A DNA stretch of 64,000 nt from a bacterium (GCA_017445805.1 JAFSSC010000002.1:1-64000), one strand, 5' to 3'. Shown: positions 1 to 10,817, counted from the first letter of the stretch. Made by a program: numbers and translations. Notes: generated from the sequence alone by a model not told the origin.

Positions 1-78
1 AAATATGTTTTAACTGATAAATTTTGCTGAAAATATTGTGGTAAATTTAATAAATGGTATGCTTGATATAAGGCATAA
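1..78 (+). CDS. C-terminal end of an unidentified protein (partial)
   Basis: One frame is open from the first base of the window to a TAA at 76-78, and it uses TGA as Trp twice. The 25 visible residues are rich in aromatic and basic residues and include a Cys-Trp-Lys-Tyr-Cys segment. The other two forward frames are closed early, so this is plausibly the tail of a gene that begins upstream. It ends 15 bases before rbgA in the same direction. Too little is visible to assign a family. Confidence 0.35.
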
Positions 79-93
79 TATTTTAATCACTTT

Positions 94-903
94 ATGAATT
101 TTTCATGATTTCCCGGTCATATGAAAAAAACAATTGATGAATTGTCAACTATTGTAAAAAAAGCTGATTTAATTCTTCATGTGGTTGATGCGAGATGTAT
201 TAATTTATGTAGTGATAATTGGATTTTTAAATTTAATAAACCGATTTTAAAAATTTGTAATAAGGTTGATTTGTGTGACCAAAAAACAATTAAATTAAAA
301 GAAAATGAATTTTTTTTAAGTTGTAAAAATAAAAATGCGAAAAAGAAATTAATTAATGTAATTAATAAATTTTTAAAGAAAAGAAAAAATTCATTAATTA
401 AACAAGGATTAAAAAATCCATTTTTTTATTTAATTGTTGTTGGATTGCCAAATGTTGGGAAGAGTTGTCTTATTAATTTATTAAAGGGGAAGAAGGCAAC
501 AAATGTAAAAAATCAACCAGCGACAACACAAACAAAAAATATTATTAAAATTAATAACTCACTTTTTTTGCTCGATACTCCAGGTATTTTATTTAATAAG
601 ATAAAAGATCATCTAACATTGTATAAATTAGCTCTAATTAATGCCATCAAGCACGATCTTTTGCCGCTTGATGAAGTCACTAAGTTTGCCTACGATTTTT
701 ATGTTAAAAATTATTATCAACAATTGAAAAAGTTTTATCATTTTACTGAACGATTATCTTTTGCTGACTTTATCATTTTCCTCGCAAAAGAAAGAAAATA
801 TTACTTATCGAATGATAAAATTGATTGTAATCGAACAATAAAAGCTTTTTATGATGATTTGATTAATGGTAAAATTTGTTTAGTTAATTATGAAAAAAAA
901 TAA
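94..903 (+). CDS. rbgA: Ribosome biogenesis GTPase RbgA (YlqF)
   Basis: 269 aa circularly permuted GTPase that acts late in 50S subunit assembly. The G motifs come in permuted order: NKVD near residues 56-59, then the P-loop GLPNVGKS near 117-124, then DTPG near 161-164. The start at 94 gives the typical family N-terminus (MNFSWFPGHM) and needs one TGA read as Trp; the next ATG at 121 would remove this conserved segment. The C-terminal helical domain is present and the length is usual for the family. The 3' end overlaps rnhB by 14 bases, so the two are probably cotranscribed. Confidence 0.95.
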
Positions 904-1513
904 ATCAATGCTTCTCTATGAAAATAAATATTATCAAAAAGGTTTTAGCGTCATTGGTGGTATTGATGAAGTAGGGCGTGGTTGTTGGGCAGGACCAGTT
1001 GTTGCTGCATGTGTAATTTTTCCCCGATCTTATAAAAATACTGCAATCAAAGATTCAAAAGTCTTATCGCAAAAAAAAAGGCAACAATTATATTTTGAAA
1101 TCACAAAAAATGCACTAGCCTATGGCATTGGCTATTGTAGTGCAAAAAAAATTGATCAAATTAATATAAAAAAAGCTACGATTTTAGCCATGCAAAAAGC
1201 AGTAAAACAATTGAAAATAAAACCCGACTGTCTCTTAGTTGATGCAGAAGAAATTACTAATGACTCGGCAACAATTGTACCAATTGTTAAAGGTGATACT
1301 AAAAGTATTAGTATAGCCGCAGCAAGTATTATTGCAAAAGTAACACGCGATAATTTTTTAAATATTGTCGATGAACTTTTTCCCTTGTACGGTTTTAAAA
1401 AACATAAAGGTTATGGAACATTATTGCATTTAAAAGCATTAAAGAAGTATGGACCAATAAATAATTTTCACCGAATGAGTTTTGCTCCAATTTCAAAAAA
1501 TTTTAAAAACTAA
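890..1513 (+). CDS. rnhB: Ribonuclease HII
   Basis: 207 aa. RNase HII removes ribonucleotides and RNA primers from RNA:DNA hybrids. The catalytic signature GIDEVGRG is at residues 24-31 (acidic pair Asp26-Glu27), with a further Asp in LLVDAEE and a conserved SIIAKVTRD segment carrying another acidic residue. The start at 890 overlaps the end of rbgA. A second in-frame ATG at 908 would shorten the N-terminus by six residues and is equally possible. Intact and of normal length. Confidence 0.95.
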   Translation: MKKNKSMLLYENKYYQKGFSVIGGIDEVGRGCWAGPVVAACVIFPRSYKNTAIKDSKVLSQKKRQQLYFEITKNALAYGIGYCSAKKIDQINIKKATILAMQKAVKQLKIKPDCLLVDAEEITNDSATIVPIVKGDTKSISIAAASIIAKVTRDNFLNIVDELFPLYGFKKHKGYGTLLHLKALKKYGPINNFHRMSFAPISKNFKN

Positions 1514-1529
1514 TTTTCCATAAAATTTT

Positions 1530-2033
1530 ATGAATTTTACACTTAAATTTACTATTATTTTTCTTGTTGTCTTTTATTTTTTATTTTTTCTTTTTCGCAT
1601 TTGTCAAATCATAATTATAAAAAGACGAATTTTGCAATTGGCCACAAACGAAAAAGAAATTTCACCTAATGTTTTCTTTGTGATACATAATGTTTTGAAT
1701 CGAAAACAAGAAAGTAAATTTTTTTATTTCGATTATTCGTATTGGAGTGAGCGAAATTCTTATGGTGTTTATCTTCTTTTTAATAAAACAAGGAATAAAT
1801 ATTATGTTGGTCAATCCAAAAAAATTTTTTATCGAATAAATAGTCATTTTTCTGGTCGTGGTAATCATGATGTTTATGTCGATTACTGTCATGGTGACAC
1901 CTTCACAATTAAAATAATTCCTTTAGTGAAAAGTAATTATGTCTCATTAAATAAATTGGAAAGACATACAATTATGACATTTAAATCTTATCGAAAAGGA
2001 TACAATAAAACACGTGGCAATCGTGGTCGGTAA
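1530..2033 (+). CDS. Membrane-anchored GIY-YIG domain protein
   Basis: 167 aa. Residues about 7-30 are strongly hydrophobic and form a single N-terminal membrane anchor, followed by a basic linker. From about residue 79 there is a GIY-YIG nuclease-like domain: GVY at 79-81, YYVG at 91-94, Arg102, Glu144 and a final Asn159 match the expected catalytic positions (Tyr, Tyr, Arg, Glu, Asn). It lies 16 bases after rnhB in the same direction and ends almost touching the convergent glycosyltransferase gene. The nuclease fold assignment is from motif order. A DNA substrate or a cellular role is not evident. Confidence 0.75.
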   Translation: MNFTLKFTIIFLVVFYFLFFLFRICQIIIIKRRILQLATNEKEISPNVFFVIHNVLNRKQESKFFYFDYSYWSERNSYGVYLLFNKTRNKYYVGQSKKIFYRINSHFSGRGNHDVYVDYCHGDTFTIKIIPLVKSNYVSLNKLERHTIMTFKSYRKGYNKTRGNRGR

Positions 2034-2034
2034 T

Positions 2035-3168
2035 TTAATATTTTTTTTTATTTTGCATTGAAGAATATTGTTTATTTGCTATCTTTATTTCTAATTTAAT
2101 TTTTTTCTTTGTATATGGGTTATAGGTTGTTGTTGCGAGTAAACTTCTTTTTGCAAAACATGTAATAAGTTTAGCAAAACAGATAAAAAAAGAAGGGAAG
2201 AAATTTAAGATTTTAAAAATAAAATTTTTGAAGGCAAAGCGATAATGTCGATGACTCTTAACAAAATTATTTATTTTTTCCATGCAATTTTTAAGAATTT
2301 GAATTTTTTTATTTTTTGGTAGGTTATAACTTTGTGAAATAATTTCAAGAATCCAAAAAATTCAATATTTGATGATTTTTGCTTGGACAATAATTCTCTT
2401 TTTTGCACTATTTTGTGGTAATGGATTTTTTAATAAATGTTCCAAAATAAGTGTAAAGTGATTGAAATTATTTATACTTCTTTCCATACTTATTGATTGG
2501 TTACCTTTACGGATAAAATAATTGTAAAGATATATATTCTTATCGATATATCCAATTACTTTTACACGTTGTAAAGCATAATAAATAAGAAGTGTATCAG
2601 TATAACAAACGTGGCAAGGCAATAATTTAATTTTTTTAAAAATTTCACTTCTAAAAATCGTTGCATGAATCGTAATAAATGAGAATAATTTTATTTTTGT
2701 AAAGATTTTAAATTTTATTTTTTCTGTTGTTTTTGAAATTCTTTTTTTAACTATTTTTCCATTATCAAGGAAGTTCAAACAGTAATTTACCAATAATAAA
2801 TCTGGAGTACCAGCAATTGTTTTCATGATATTGATAATTTGATTAAAAGAGTTAGTATTATATTCATCATCACTGTCAAGAATACTAACGTATTTACTAG
2901 TAATTTGATCACGGATGAAATTTATACATCCACCCCAATTGCTATTTTTTTTATGAAAATAAAAAAGAGTTTTTCGATATTTTTTTAAAAAATAGTTAAT
3001 TTTTTGTTTTAAATGATCTGTGCTACCATCATCAATTACAAAAACAGCAATATCATCGTTTTCTAGATTTAAAGAATTTAAAGTATGACAAATAGTTTTT
3101 GTCGAGTTATAGCAATTAATAATGATCGTTCACAATTTTTGCTTTTTTTTATTTAAAGAATTTACCAT
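2035..3168 (-). CDS. Family 2 glycosyltransferase
   Basis: 377 aa once TGA is read as Trp (it joins two shorter open segments). The GT-A fold signatures are DDGSTD near residues 46-51 for nucleotide-sugar binding and DSDDEY near 98-103 as the DxD metal site. The C-terminal half is basic and aromatic with a hydrophobic patch, suggesting membrane association. Its ATG lies 20 bases inside the end of galE, so it is the third gene of a galU-galE-GT operon. The context suggests that it uses UDP-glucose or UDP-galactose to build a glycolipid or surface polysaccharide; that substrate is inferred. Confidence 0.85.
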
Positions 3169-4126
3169 ATTTTTTACGGAATTTATAATCGGAAATAATC
3201 ATTTTTTTTAAATCGTATTTTGCCTTTCATTTTAGCAGTTTTTGAGCTTTTTTTGCATTGGTCAAAAGTTTATCAGGATCACCATCTCGTTTTTTTGCAA
3301 AGAAAAATTTCAATGTTGGATCAATATTTTTTTTTGCCATTTTCACAACATCTAAAACGGTATATCCTTTGTTCGTCCCTAAGTTAAAAATTGCTGATTT
3401 ATTTTTTTTTAAGAAATTTATCCCACATATTGTGGCTTGAGCAAGATCATGAACATGAATGTAGTCGCGTAAACATGTTCCATCTTTTGTTTTGTAGTTA
3501 TTACCATAAATGGTAATTTTTTTTTTGTTAATTAAACAATCATTCAAAGCAGGAATTAATAGTGTGGGATTTTTCTTTGCCATTCCATATTTGCCAGTAA
3601 TGGAACTACCAGCAACATTAAAAAAACGAAAGATGACATAATTAATTTTATGTGCAATTGCTGCATTAATGATCAATTGTTCACAGCAAAGTTTTGATGC
3701 TCCATAAGGATTACATGGCTCTTTTCTTGTTTCTTCAGTAATAGGAAAAGATTTACTTTTTCCATAGACAGCAGCAGAGGAAGCAAAAATTATTTTTTTT
3801 ACATTGTGTTCTATCATTACTTCTAAAACATTTGTTAAACCATTAATGTTTGTGGAAAAATACATAATAGGTTTTTTCATTGATTCCGCAACAATTGTTT
3901 TTGCTGCATAATGATAGACAAGATCAATTTTATATTTTGTGAAAATTTTTTCTAAGATTTTTCTATCAAGTACTGAACCACGGCAAAAAATAGATTTAGG
4001 ATGAACAAGAAAATCACAACCAGTTGATAAATCATCTAAAACAATAACACGATATTTTTTTTTAATTAAAAGTTCGGTTGTTACTGAACCAATATATCCA
4101 GCTCCACCAATGACTAAGATATTCAT
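3149..4126 (-). CDS. galE: UDP-glucose 4-epimerase
   Basis: 325 aa short-chain dehydrogenase/reductase. The NAD-binding GGAGYIG is at residues 7-13, the catalytic Tyr/Lys pair is in YGASK (141-145), and the GTCLRDYIHVHDL segment is typical of GalE. An in-frame TGA read as Trp extends the protein by the usual C-terminal helix (LLKWKAKYDLKKM), so the true stop is at 3149. The start codon overlaps the galU stop by one base (TAATG) and the end overlaps the glycosyltransferase start. It interconverts UDP-glucose and UDP-galactose. Confidence 0.95.
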
Positions 4127-5013
4127 TATTTATCAACTTTATCTTTAATTAATTTAATAATATCATTTTTAATTTCTGGATCTTCTAAAGCATAATCAAT
4201 TGTTGCTGAAACAAAACCAATTTTGCTTCCAAGGTCATAACGCTTTCCAGTAAATTGACAAGCGCTTACTTTCTTCCCTTTTTTAATCAATATTTTTAAA
4301 GCATTAGTTAATTGAATTTCACCAGATTGGTCAACTTTTGTTTTTTCTAAAGCTTCAAAAATATCATTTGTCAAAACATATCTTCCTAAGATGGCATAAT
4401 TACTTATTGTTTTCGTAATAGATGGTTTTTCAATCAAACCTTTTAAAGTAAAGATTTTTTCGACTTCTTTTTTCTTATCTTTAGGAATAACAATCCCATA
4501 TTTGTTGACCAATTCTTTCTTTATTTTTTGTATTCCGACAACACATGAATTCGTTTTTAAAAAAGTTTCAATGCATTGTCTTAGAGCAGGTTTTTCGTTT
4601 GGTAAATTTTTTACAACATCATCACCTAAAATTACTGCGAAGGGATCATTACCACAAAAAATTTTTCCACATTTTATTGCATGTCCTAACCCTAAAGGTT
4701 CTTTTTGACGAATAAATTGAATATTGGCAATATCACCAATCTTTTTAATCATCATTGCTAATTCTTTTTTATTTTTTTTAATTAAACGTTGTTGTAATTC
4801 ATAGTTGTAATCAAAATGGTCAATAATAGGGTTTTTGGTTTGACTAACAACAATTAAAATATCTTTTATTCCACTTTTGACAGCTTCTTCAACAATTAAT
4901 TGAATGGCTGGTACATTGATGATTGGTAGCATTTCTTTGGGGATGGCTTTTGTTGCTGGTAATAACCTTGTCCCCAATCCTGCCGCTGGAATAATTGCTT
5001 TTGTTATTTTCAT
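4126..5013 (-). CDS. galU: UTP-glucose-1-phosphate uridylyltransferase
   Basis: 295 aa nucleotidyltransferase that makes UDP-glucose from glucose-1-phosphate and UTP. The N-terminal activation loop GLGTRLLPATKAIPKEML starts at residue 12, and LIEKPS and a QLTNAL segment are present as in GalU. It is the first gene of the leftward galU-galE-glycosyltransferase operon and its stop is joined to the galE ATG. Full length. Confidence 0.96.
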   Translation of the reverse strand: MKITKAIIPAAGLGTRLLPATKAIPKEMLPIINVPAIQLIVEEAVKSGIKDILIVVSQTKNPIIDHFDYNYELQQRLIKKNKKELAMMIKKIGDIANIQFIRQKEPLGLGHAIKCGKIFCGNDPFAVILGDDVVKNLPNEKPALRQCIETFLKTNSCVVGIQKIKKELVNKYGIVIPKDKKKEVEKIFTLKGLIEKPSITKTISNYAILGRYVLTNDIFEALEKTKVDQSGEIQLTNALKILIKKGKKVSACQFTGKRYDLGSKIGFVSATIDYALEDPEIKNDIIKLIKDKVDK

Positions 5014-5039
5014 TTATTAAAGAATAATCGATAATTAAA

Positions 5040-5068
5040 TTACTTAATTATATTAACTATGCTACAAT
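5040..5068. promoter_or_regulatory. Divergent promoter region between galU and the DAG kinase gene
   Basis: A TATAAT -10 box for galU on the minus strand is at 5047-5052. A TACAAT -10 box on the plus strand for the lipid kinase is at 5063-5068, with a weak -35 (TTACTT) at 5040-5045. The two start regions overlap, so the transcripts may compete. Assigned by consensus only. Confidence 0.45.
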
Positions 5069-5099
5069 ATGAGTAGGTTCTATTCTTTAATTGTTTAAT

Positions 5100-6008
5100 A
5101 TGATTTATCATTTAATTTACAACCCTGTGTGTCGTTCTAAATCACATTCTTATCATGTCGTTGACGAACTAATTGATCATGCTATTAAGAAAGGGATAAA
5201 AATTATTGTTCATGAAACTAAGTATAAAAAACATGCAACAGAAATTACGAGAGAATTAACTACTAATGTTGCAACAGAAATTAAAATTATTAGTTTTGGT
5301 GGTGATGGAACATTACATGAAGTTTTGAATGGTATTGTTGATTTTGAAAAAACAATAATAGCAATTTTACCATTAGGTAGCGGTAACGATTTTGCGAGGT
5401 ATTGGGGAATAGATTTAAATGCAAAACCAATTGTGATGTTTGATCAAATCATTACGCAATATGAAGCAAAAAAAATTGACTATTTACTCATTAACGACTC
5501 ATTGCGTGTCATTAATTCAGTTAATTTAGGAATGAGTGCTAGTGTTATTAAATTTATGGAAAAAATAAAACATTTCAAACCAAGATTAAAATATTTGATT
5601 GCAACATTTTGTAAATGTATATTCTATAAAAATTTTAATTATCGGATTTCCTTTGATAAAAAACCATTTGTTGAAATATTATCTCCTTCGATTACTTTTT
5701 GTAATGGACCATATTTTGGTTGTGGGATGTTGATTGCTCCAGGTGCCGAAGCTGATGATGGTATCATTAAAACTTCGATTATTCATAAATTTAATCGTTT
5801 GGCAACATTAAAAATATTAATGCGATTAAAGAAAAATAAAATATGGTTAGAGAAATGTTATCAAGCTATTGATAGCAAAGAAGCGGATGTTATTTTTGCA
5901 AAAAACGATGTGCAAGCGGATGGACAATTATTCTATGATTGCGATCATTTGAACATAAAAATTATTTCAAAAAAGTTAAGAATGTTATTACCCAAAAAAA
6001 AGAATTAA
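5100..6008 (+). CDS. dgkB: Diacylglycerol/lipid kinase (DagK family)
   Basis: 302 aa. It phosphorylates diacylglycerol to phosphatidic acid, returning lipid to phospholipid synthesis. The conserved nucleotide-binding GGDGT is at residues 67-71, followed by PLGSGNDFAR, the hallmark of the diacylglycerol kinase catalytic domain. The ATG at 5100 is preferred to a TTG at 5091 because the family N-terminus begins with the short strand reading IYHLIYNP. It is divergent from galU and 9 bases from deoD. The gene symbol is by analogy with Gram-positive soluble DAG kinase. Confidence 0.88.
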   Translation: MIYHLIYNPVCRSKSHSYHVVDELIDHAIKKGIKIIVHETKYKKHATEITRELTTNVATEIKIISFGGDGTLHEVLNGIVDFEKTIIAILPLGSGNDFARYWGIDLNAKPIVMFDQIITQYEAKKIDYLLINDSLRVINSVNLGMSASVIKFMEKIKHFKPRLKYLIATFCKCIFYKNFNYRISFDKKPFVEILSPSITFCNGPYFGCGMLIAPGAEADDGIIKTSIIHKFNRLATLKILMRLKKNKIWLEKCYQAIDSKEADVIFAKNDVQADGQLFYDCDHLNIKIISKKLRMLLPKKKN

Positions 6009-6017
6009 AAAATAAGA

Positions 6018-6746
6018 ATGGTTAATCTAACTCCTACACCCCATATTGGTGCAAAAAAAAATGAAATTGCTAAGTATGTCTTAATGCCGGGTGATCCTCA
6101 ACGGGCAAAATACATTGCTAAAAAATATCTTTATAACTATAAACTTGTTACCTCAATTCGTGGTATTTTAGGTTATACCGGTTTTTATAAACAAAAAAAA
6201 ATTACTGTTATTGCTCATGGTATAGGTATCCCTTCAATTGGAATTTATGCTTATGAACTTTTTCATTTCTATGATGTTAGGGTAATTTATCGTATTGGTT
6301 CAGCTGGATCATATCAGAAAAATTTAAAAATTGGTAATGTTGTACTTGTTAAAAAAGCATGAAACGATTCCAATGTTAATAAATGATGAAAAGTAAGCGA
6401 AGATGAAAAAAACGTCTTTTATCCATCAAAAAAATGCAATGATAATATTTTAAAAACGGCAAAAAGAATGAAAATTGAGATTTTACAAGAAAATGTTTCG
6501 TCAGAAGATTGTTTTTACAAAGATTATTCAATTGATGATGCAAGAAAATTAATGGGTAATGTAAATGTTTGTGAAATGGAAGCTTATGCATTATTTGCTT
6601 TAGCAAAAAAATTTAATAAAAAGGCAGCTTGCTTATTGACAATTAGTGATAATCTTATTACCAAAATATCAATGTCCGCTAAACAAAGAGTTAATAAATT
6701 TAATCAAATGATTAAATTGGCTTTAGAAGCAATAATTAACGAATAA
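6018..6746 (+). CDS. deoD: Purine nucleoside phosphorylase (DeoD type)
   Basis: 242 aa after reading three TGA codons as Trp. It cleaves purine (deoxy)nucleosides with phosphate in the salvage pathway. Family features: PHIGA at the N-terminus, MPGDPQRAKYI at 23-33, HGIGIPS, RIGSAG, the ribose-binding EMEA around residues 186-189, and a catalytic Asp in TISD (210-211). The hexameric DeoD family is usually about 235 aa, so the length is normal. It ends about 110 bases before the decayed lipoprotein gene. Confidence 0.93.
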
Positions 6747-6858
6747 ACTGATGACATTGTTAATTTTTAAAACTAATCATCATTTTCTAAAAAACACTCA
6801 ATTTTTTAATTTGTTCGTATATTCATCGTTGTCATATTGATAACCATCTATTTGCTTA

Positions 6859-9026
6859 TTAACTAGGATTAGAATATCAATCATTATTTATAGATAATTC
6901 ATTAAACATATCTTTTTCTACATTTTCACTTCATGATTCTTCATAATTTTCAAATATATTGATTAATTCATCAAATTTTTTACTTTCATTATCATAAATA
7001 ATAAATTTTAGCAATTCGAGTCAATTATTAATTTTTCAATTAGCGTACCAACATTTTGCGTGTTAAGTTTTTGCATCAAATTATAGAGTAATCTCATCAT
7101 TTTTTCTTGTTTAATAAGTGTTTGATCAACCTTAGTTTTATTGGTTTCATGTAATTTATTAAATTTTTCCAATATTTCCGTAATTGTTGTTTTTTGTTCG
7201 ATTTTTTCATCTGCAAGTGAAGTATAAATTCCTAACGAAATATAACAAAGTTTATACATTACATTTATTCGTTTAAGAAGATCATTCATTTTATTAAAAT
7301 TTTGTTTTAAATTTTCGTTTTTTATACTATTCATTCTTAATAGATTATTAAGATCATTTGTTTTAATGAGTGACTCAAACTCATTTTTTATTTCTTCATC
7401 TAAATCATCAATTTTTTTTACTATTTATTTCTTCATTTGAACAATTTAAAACACTAGCTAATTTTGTGATAATTAATTCATTTTTTTCGCTTTCATTCTT
7501 GATCATCAAATTTTGTAATAAACATACTTTAAAGAGAGTAATTTTCATCCCATAATTGAACAAGATAAATAGCAATTAATTCCTTTTTACTTTGTTCGAA
7601 TTGTTTTTCATTTTTTCTCATTTTTTCTTTAATTTATTTGCTCGTTTTTTATCAATAATTTCTTAACCATATCCACTGTTATTTGATCTAAATCAGCAAT
7701 TTTTTGGTGATTTATTGCACTATAATCACAACCCAAAATTTTAGCTAATTTTTCAATAATTTTTTTGTTTTTTTCTTTTCATTCAACATTATCAAATTGT
7801 GTAATAAAATTATCCCAACCAATATAATTTTTACCACCCAATTGGCCAAGACAAATAGCAATTGGTCCATCTTTATATTGATTGATTTCATACCATTTTA
7901 ATGATCTTTCTTTGATTTTATCTTTTCAATTATCTCATGCTTCTTTTCTTTTATTCAATAACCCTTGGACTTTATCTTTTATATCTTTGTCTAATTGCTC
8001 AATTTTTTGTTTGTTTACTTCATCAAAACTACAATCTAGAGAAAAATCTAAATTTTCAATAATTGCTTTATTTTTTTCTTTTCATTCAAGATCATCAAAT
8101 TGCTTAATAAAATTCTCTCAACCAGTATAACTTTCATCCCACAATTGGCTAAGATAAAACGGAATCAATTCTTTTCTATCTTGTTCAAATTGTTCTAATT
8201 TGTTTTTTCATTCATCCTATTTTTCGTTCTTTTTAACTAATAATTCTTTGGCATTATTCTTTATGTCTTCATCTAATTGCTCAATTTTCTGTTTGTTTAC
8301 TTCATCAAAACTACAATTTAGGGCAAAAGCTAATTTTTCAATAATTGCTCTATTTTTTTTCTTTTCATTCAAGATCATCAAATTGCTTAATTAAATCCTT
8401 CCCAATTAGTATAACTATCATCTCCTAAGTGTTCAAGATAAAAAGGAATCAATTCTTGGTTATTGTGTTCTATATCAATTTTAAGTTTATCTATTTCATC
8501 TTCTAGATGTTTAATGAAATCACTATCGGTTGCTTTAGATATTTTCAGCAAAAGTTATAATCTCTTTATTGATGGTAAAATGACTTTTTAGATCATTTAC
8601 TAATTTTAAATTAAAGGGAATCACTAATGTCTTTAAAATTTCTACATTTTCATTTCATCATTATTCATCATTTATTTTTTCTTGCAATTTTAGAAATGTT
8701 ATTGTTTTTGTTCTTAGTAAGCAATCTGCCAATGATAAAACTTGTTCTTGCAAATTAGGATCATTAAGACAAGTTAATTCTTTCATTAGATCGCTATAAT
8801 TATTAACACCATATTTGTGCATTAGATTTTTAAACGGTTCAAATTCATGAGAAAGATCAGACTTAAATTTTTCTAAAATCTTAATTTCTTCTTTTAGTTT
8901 ATTAATTTCGTTCTCGTATTTTTCAACATCTTTCTTCTTACTACATGCATTTTGAGTAAAAATAGTTGGCAAAACAAAAGTTGTAACTAACAAAATTTTA
9001 AATATTTTAGACTTTATTTTTTTCAT
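6859..9026 (-). pseudogene. Decayed repeat-module lipoprotein gene (paralogue of the intact gene at 36798-38615)
   Basis: The 5' end still encodes a lipoprotein signal: basic start, hydrophobic core and a lipobox ending at Cys28. The frame then closes with TAA at 8661-8663. Homology to the intact paralogue continues through the rest of the region in changing frames, with several frameshifts and stops. At least four copies of a module of about 94 aa can be read, with the recurring pattern PFYL / SYTxWExF / KQFDDLEW / KIEQLD. A longer surviving piece (7008-7334, 108 aa) matches the paralogue's C-terminal domain. The original product was probably a surface lipoprotein. Confidence 0.85.
7980..8395. 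repeat. Tandem direct repeat, period about 282 bp, inside the lipoprotein pseudogene
   Basis: The stretches at about 8000-8116 and 8280-8391 are nearly the same sequence and encode successive modules of the decayed lipoprotein. More diverged units lie on either side. The period corresponds to about 94 codons. Such repeats are substrates for slippage and recombination. Confidence 0.7.
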
Positions 9027-9501
9027 TATTGTAATTTTTAATCTAATAATTATAATCCTATTACTATCGATATCAAATTTACTATCTTTATTTAAATTGA
9101 TATTATTTGTAATGTAAAGTTTCTTTGATAGGACATTGAATTGAATTAAACTTTTAATTCAAAATAATTAATAATATTATTGAACAATAATTATCGTTTC
9201 ACATATATTTGAATAATATTAATCTAACAATTCGAATAGTAATAGTAGGGATGGATTAATTTTGAATAACATTGCTTAATGAATGTGATTAAATAACGAT
9301 TATTTGCTATTTCATACTTTAATCAATGACTTTGAATTGTTCAATAACATTAGTTGTTTTATGAACAATTATAAAGTTAGGATTAATAAATTTAACATTA
9401 TTTGATTAATGCTGTAAAAGATTAACAATATTCAAGTAAATAACCATTTAGACACAACCTTTTCAATTTTAATATTAGGATAAATTTATAATAAATAGAT
9501 A
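9027..9501. other. Intergenic region between the lipoprotein pseudogene and deoA
   Basis: 475 bases of very AT-rich sequence between divergent genes. I see no open frame with coding character and no RNA gene. It must hold, or once held, the divergent promoters of the lipoprotein and deoA, but no -35/-10 pair stands out with confidence. Confidence 0.6.
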
Positions 9502-10794
9502 ATGAATTTTGTCAATATTATTCAAAAAAAAGCAAAAAAAAATAGATTAAATAGGCAAGAAATTGATTATGTGATCAAAAACATTGTTTATGGAAAAATT
9601 CCTGATTATTTGATTACTTCTTGATTAATGGCACTTTATATTAATAATTGTAGTTTGGATGAAGCCTATTTTTTAACATTAGCAATGTGAAAATATAGTA
9701 AAAAAATTGACTTAACAAAATTAAAGACTAAATATCCTATCATTGATAAGCATTCAACTGGTGGTGTTGGCGACAAAGTAACATTAATTTTGGCACCAAT
9801 TATTGCATCATTAGGTATATCGGTTGCAAAATTATCAGGTAAAGGACTTGGTTTTACCGGGGGAACAATTGATAAATTAGAATCTATTGGTTGCCAAACA
9901 GAATTGTCACAAAAACAAATGATTAAATTATTAAAAGAAAATAATCTTTTTGTTGCTAGTCAAACAAAAGACATAGCACCTGCTGATAAAATTTTATACA
10001 ATTTACGTGACTTAACAGGAACAGTTGATAATTATGGTTTAATTGCTAGTTCAATTTTAGCCAAAAAATTTGCGATTATAGGTACCCATGTTTTTTTAGA
10101 TGTTAAATATGGTTCAGGGGCTTTTTGTCAAACATATCAGCAAGCGAAGCAATTAGTCAAATATTTAAAATATATCGCTAAAAAAATGGAAAGGAAATTG
10201 ACAATTATTATTTCGTCAATGCAACAACCGTTGGGCAAAGCAATTGGTAATCTTATTGAAATAAAGGAAGCAATCGATTTTCTTTCAGGTAATGTTGCCA
10301 ATTATCCAGATCTTAAAAAATTAATTTATGAATTTGCAATAAAAATTTTAGTGGAGACAAAAAATATATCTTTTTTGCAAGCGAAAAAAAAAATTGATTT
10401 TGTTATTAGGTCAAAAAAAGCGTTGAATAAGTTTTATTTATGAATTAAAAAACAAAAAGGAATTGATTTAACAAAAAGTGATTTACCTTTTAATCCTAAG
10501 CATAGACTTTTAATTAAAGCAAATAAATCTGGTTATCTAAAATGAAAATCAACAGCTCAAATTGGTAATATATGTAAAGATTTAGGCGCGGGGCGAATAA
10601 AAAAAGCAGATAAAATTGATTTTCAAGCAGGAATATATTTAATGAAGAAAATTGGTGATTATGTTAAAGTCAACGAAATAATCGCAATATTTTATTCATC
10701 AACAGTAATTAGCATTGATACAAAACGAAGATTTATCGACAATATTGTTCTTGCGAATGAAAAAAATATAGTATCACCGATTGTTGCGAAATAA
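9502..10794 (+). CDS. deoA: Pyrimidine-nucleoside (thymidine) phosphorylase
   Basis: 430 aa, read through five TGA codons as Trp. It performs phosphorolysis of thymidine, deoxyuridine or uridine in nucleoside salvage. Family features in order: an N-terminal helical domain, the KHSTGGVGDK phosphate-binding motif near residue 83, GLGFTGGTIDKLES, YNLRDLTGTVDN, LDVKYGSGAF, and the C-terminal alpha/beta domain with GAGR. Full length and intact, unlike the three other copies or fragments in this window (35097-36310, about 11515-11765 and about 39095-39250). Confidence 0.95.
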
Positions 10795-10817
10795 TTTAGC
10801 ATACTTCCAACACTGAC

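Noticed and set aside
2035-2283. Separate 82-aa gene before the glycosyltransferase
   Set aside because: It is the in-frame C-terminal part of the glycosyltransferase after a TGA (Trp).
7370-8394. Three plus-strand ORFs opposite the lipoprotein pseudogene
   Set aside because: They are antisense shadows of the repeated modules; their repeated SSNCSIFCLF-like text is the complement of the module repeat and has no coding logic.
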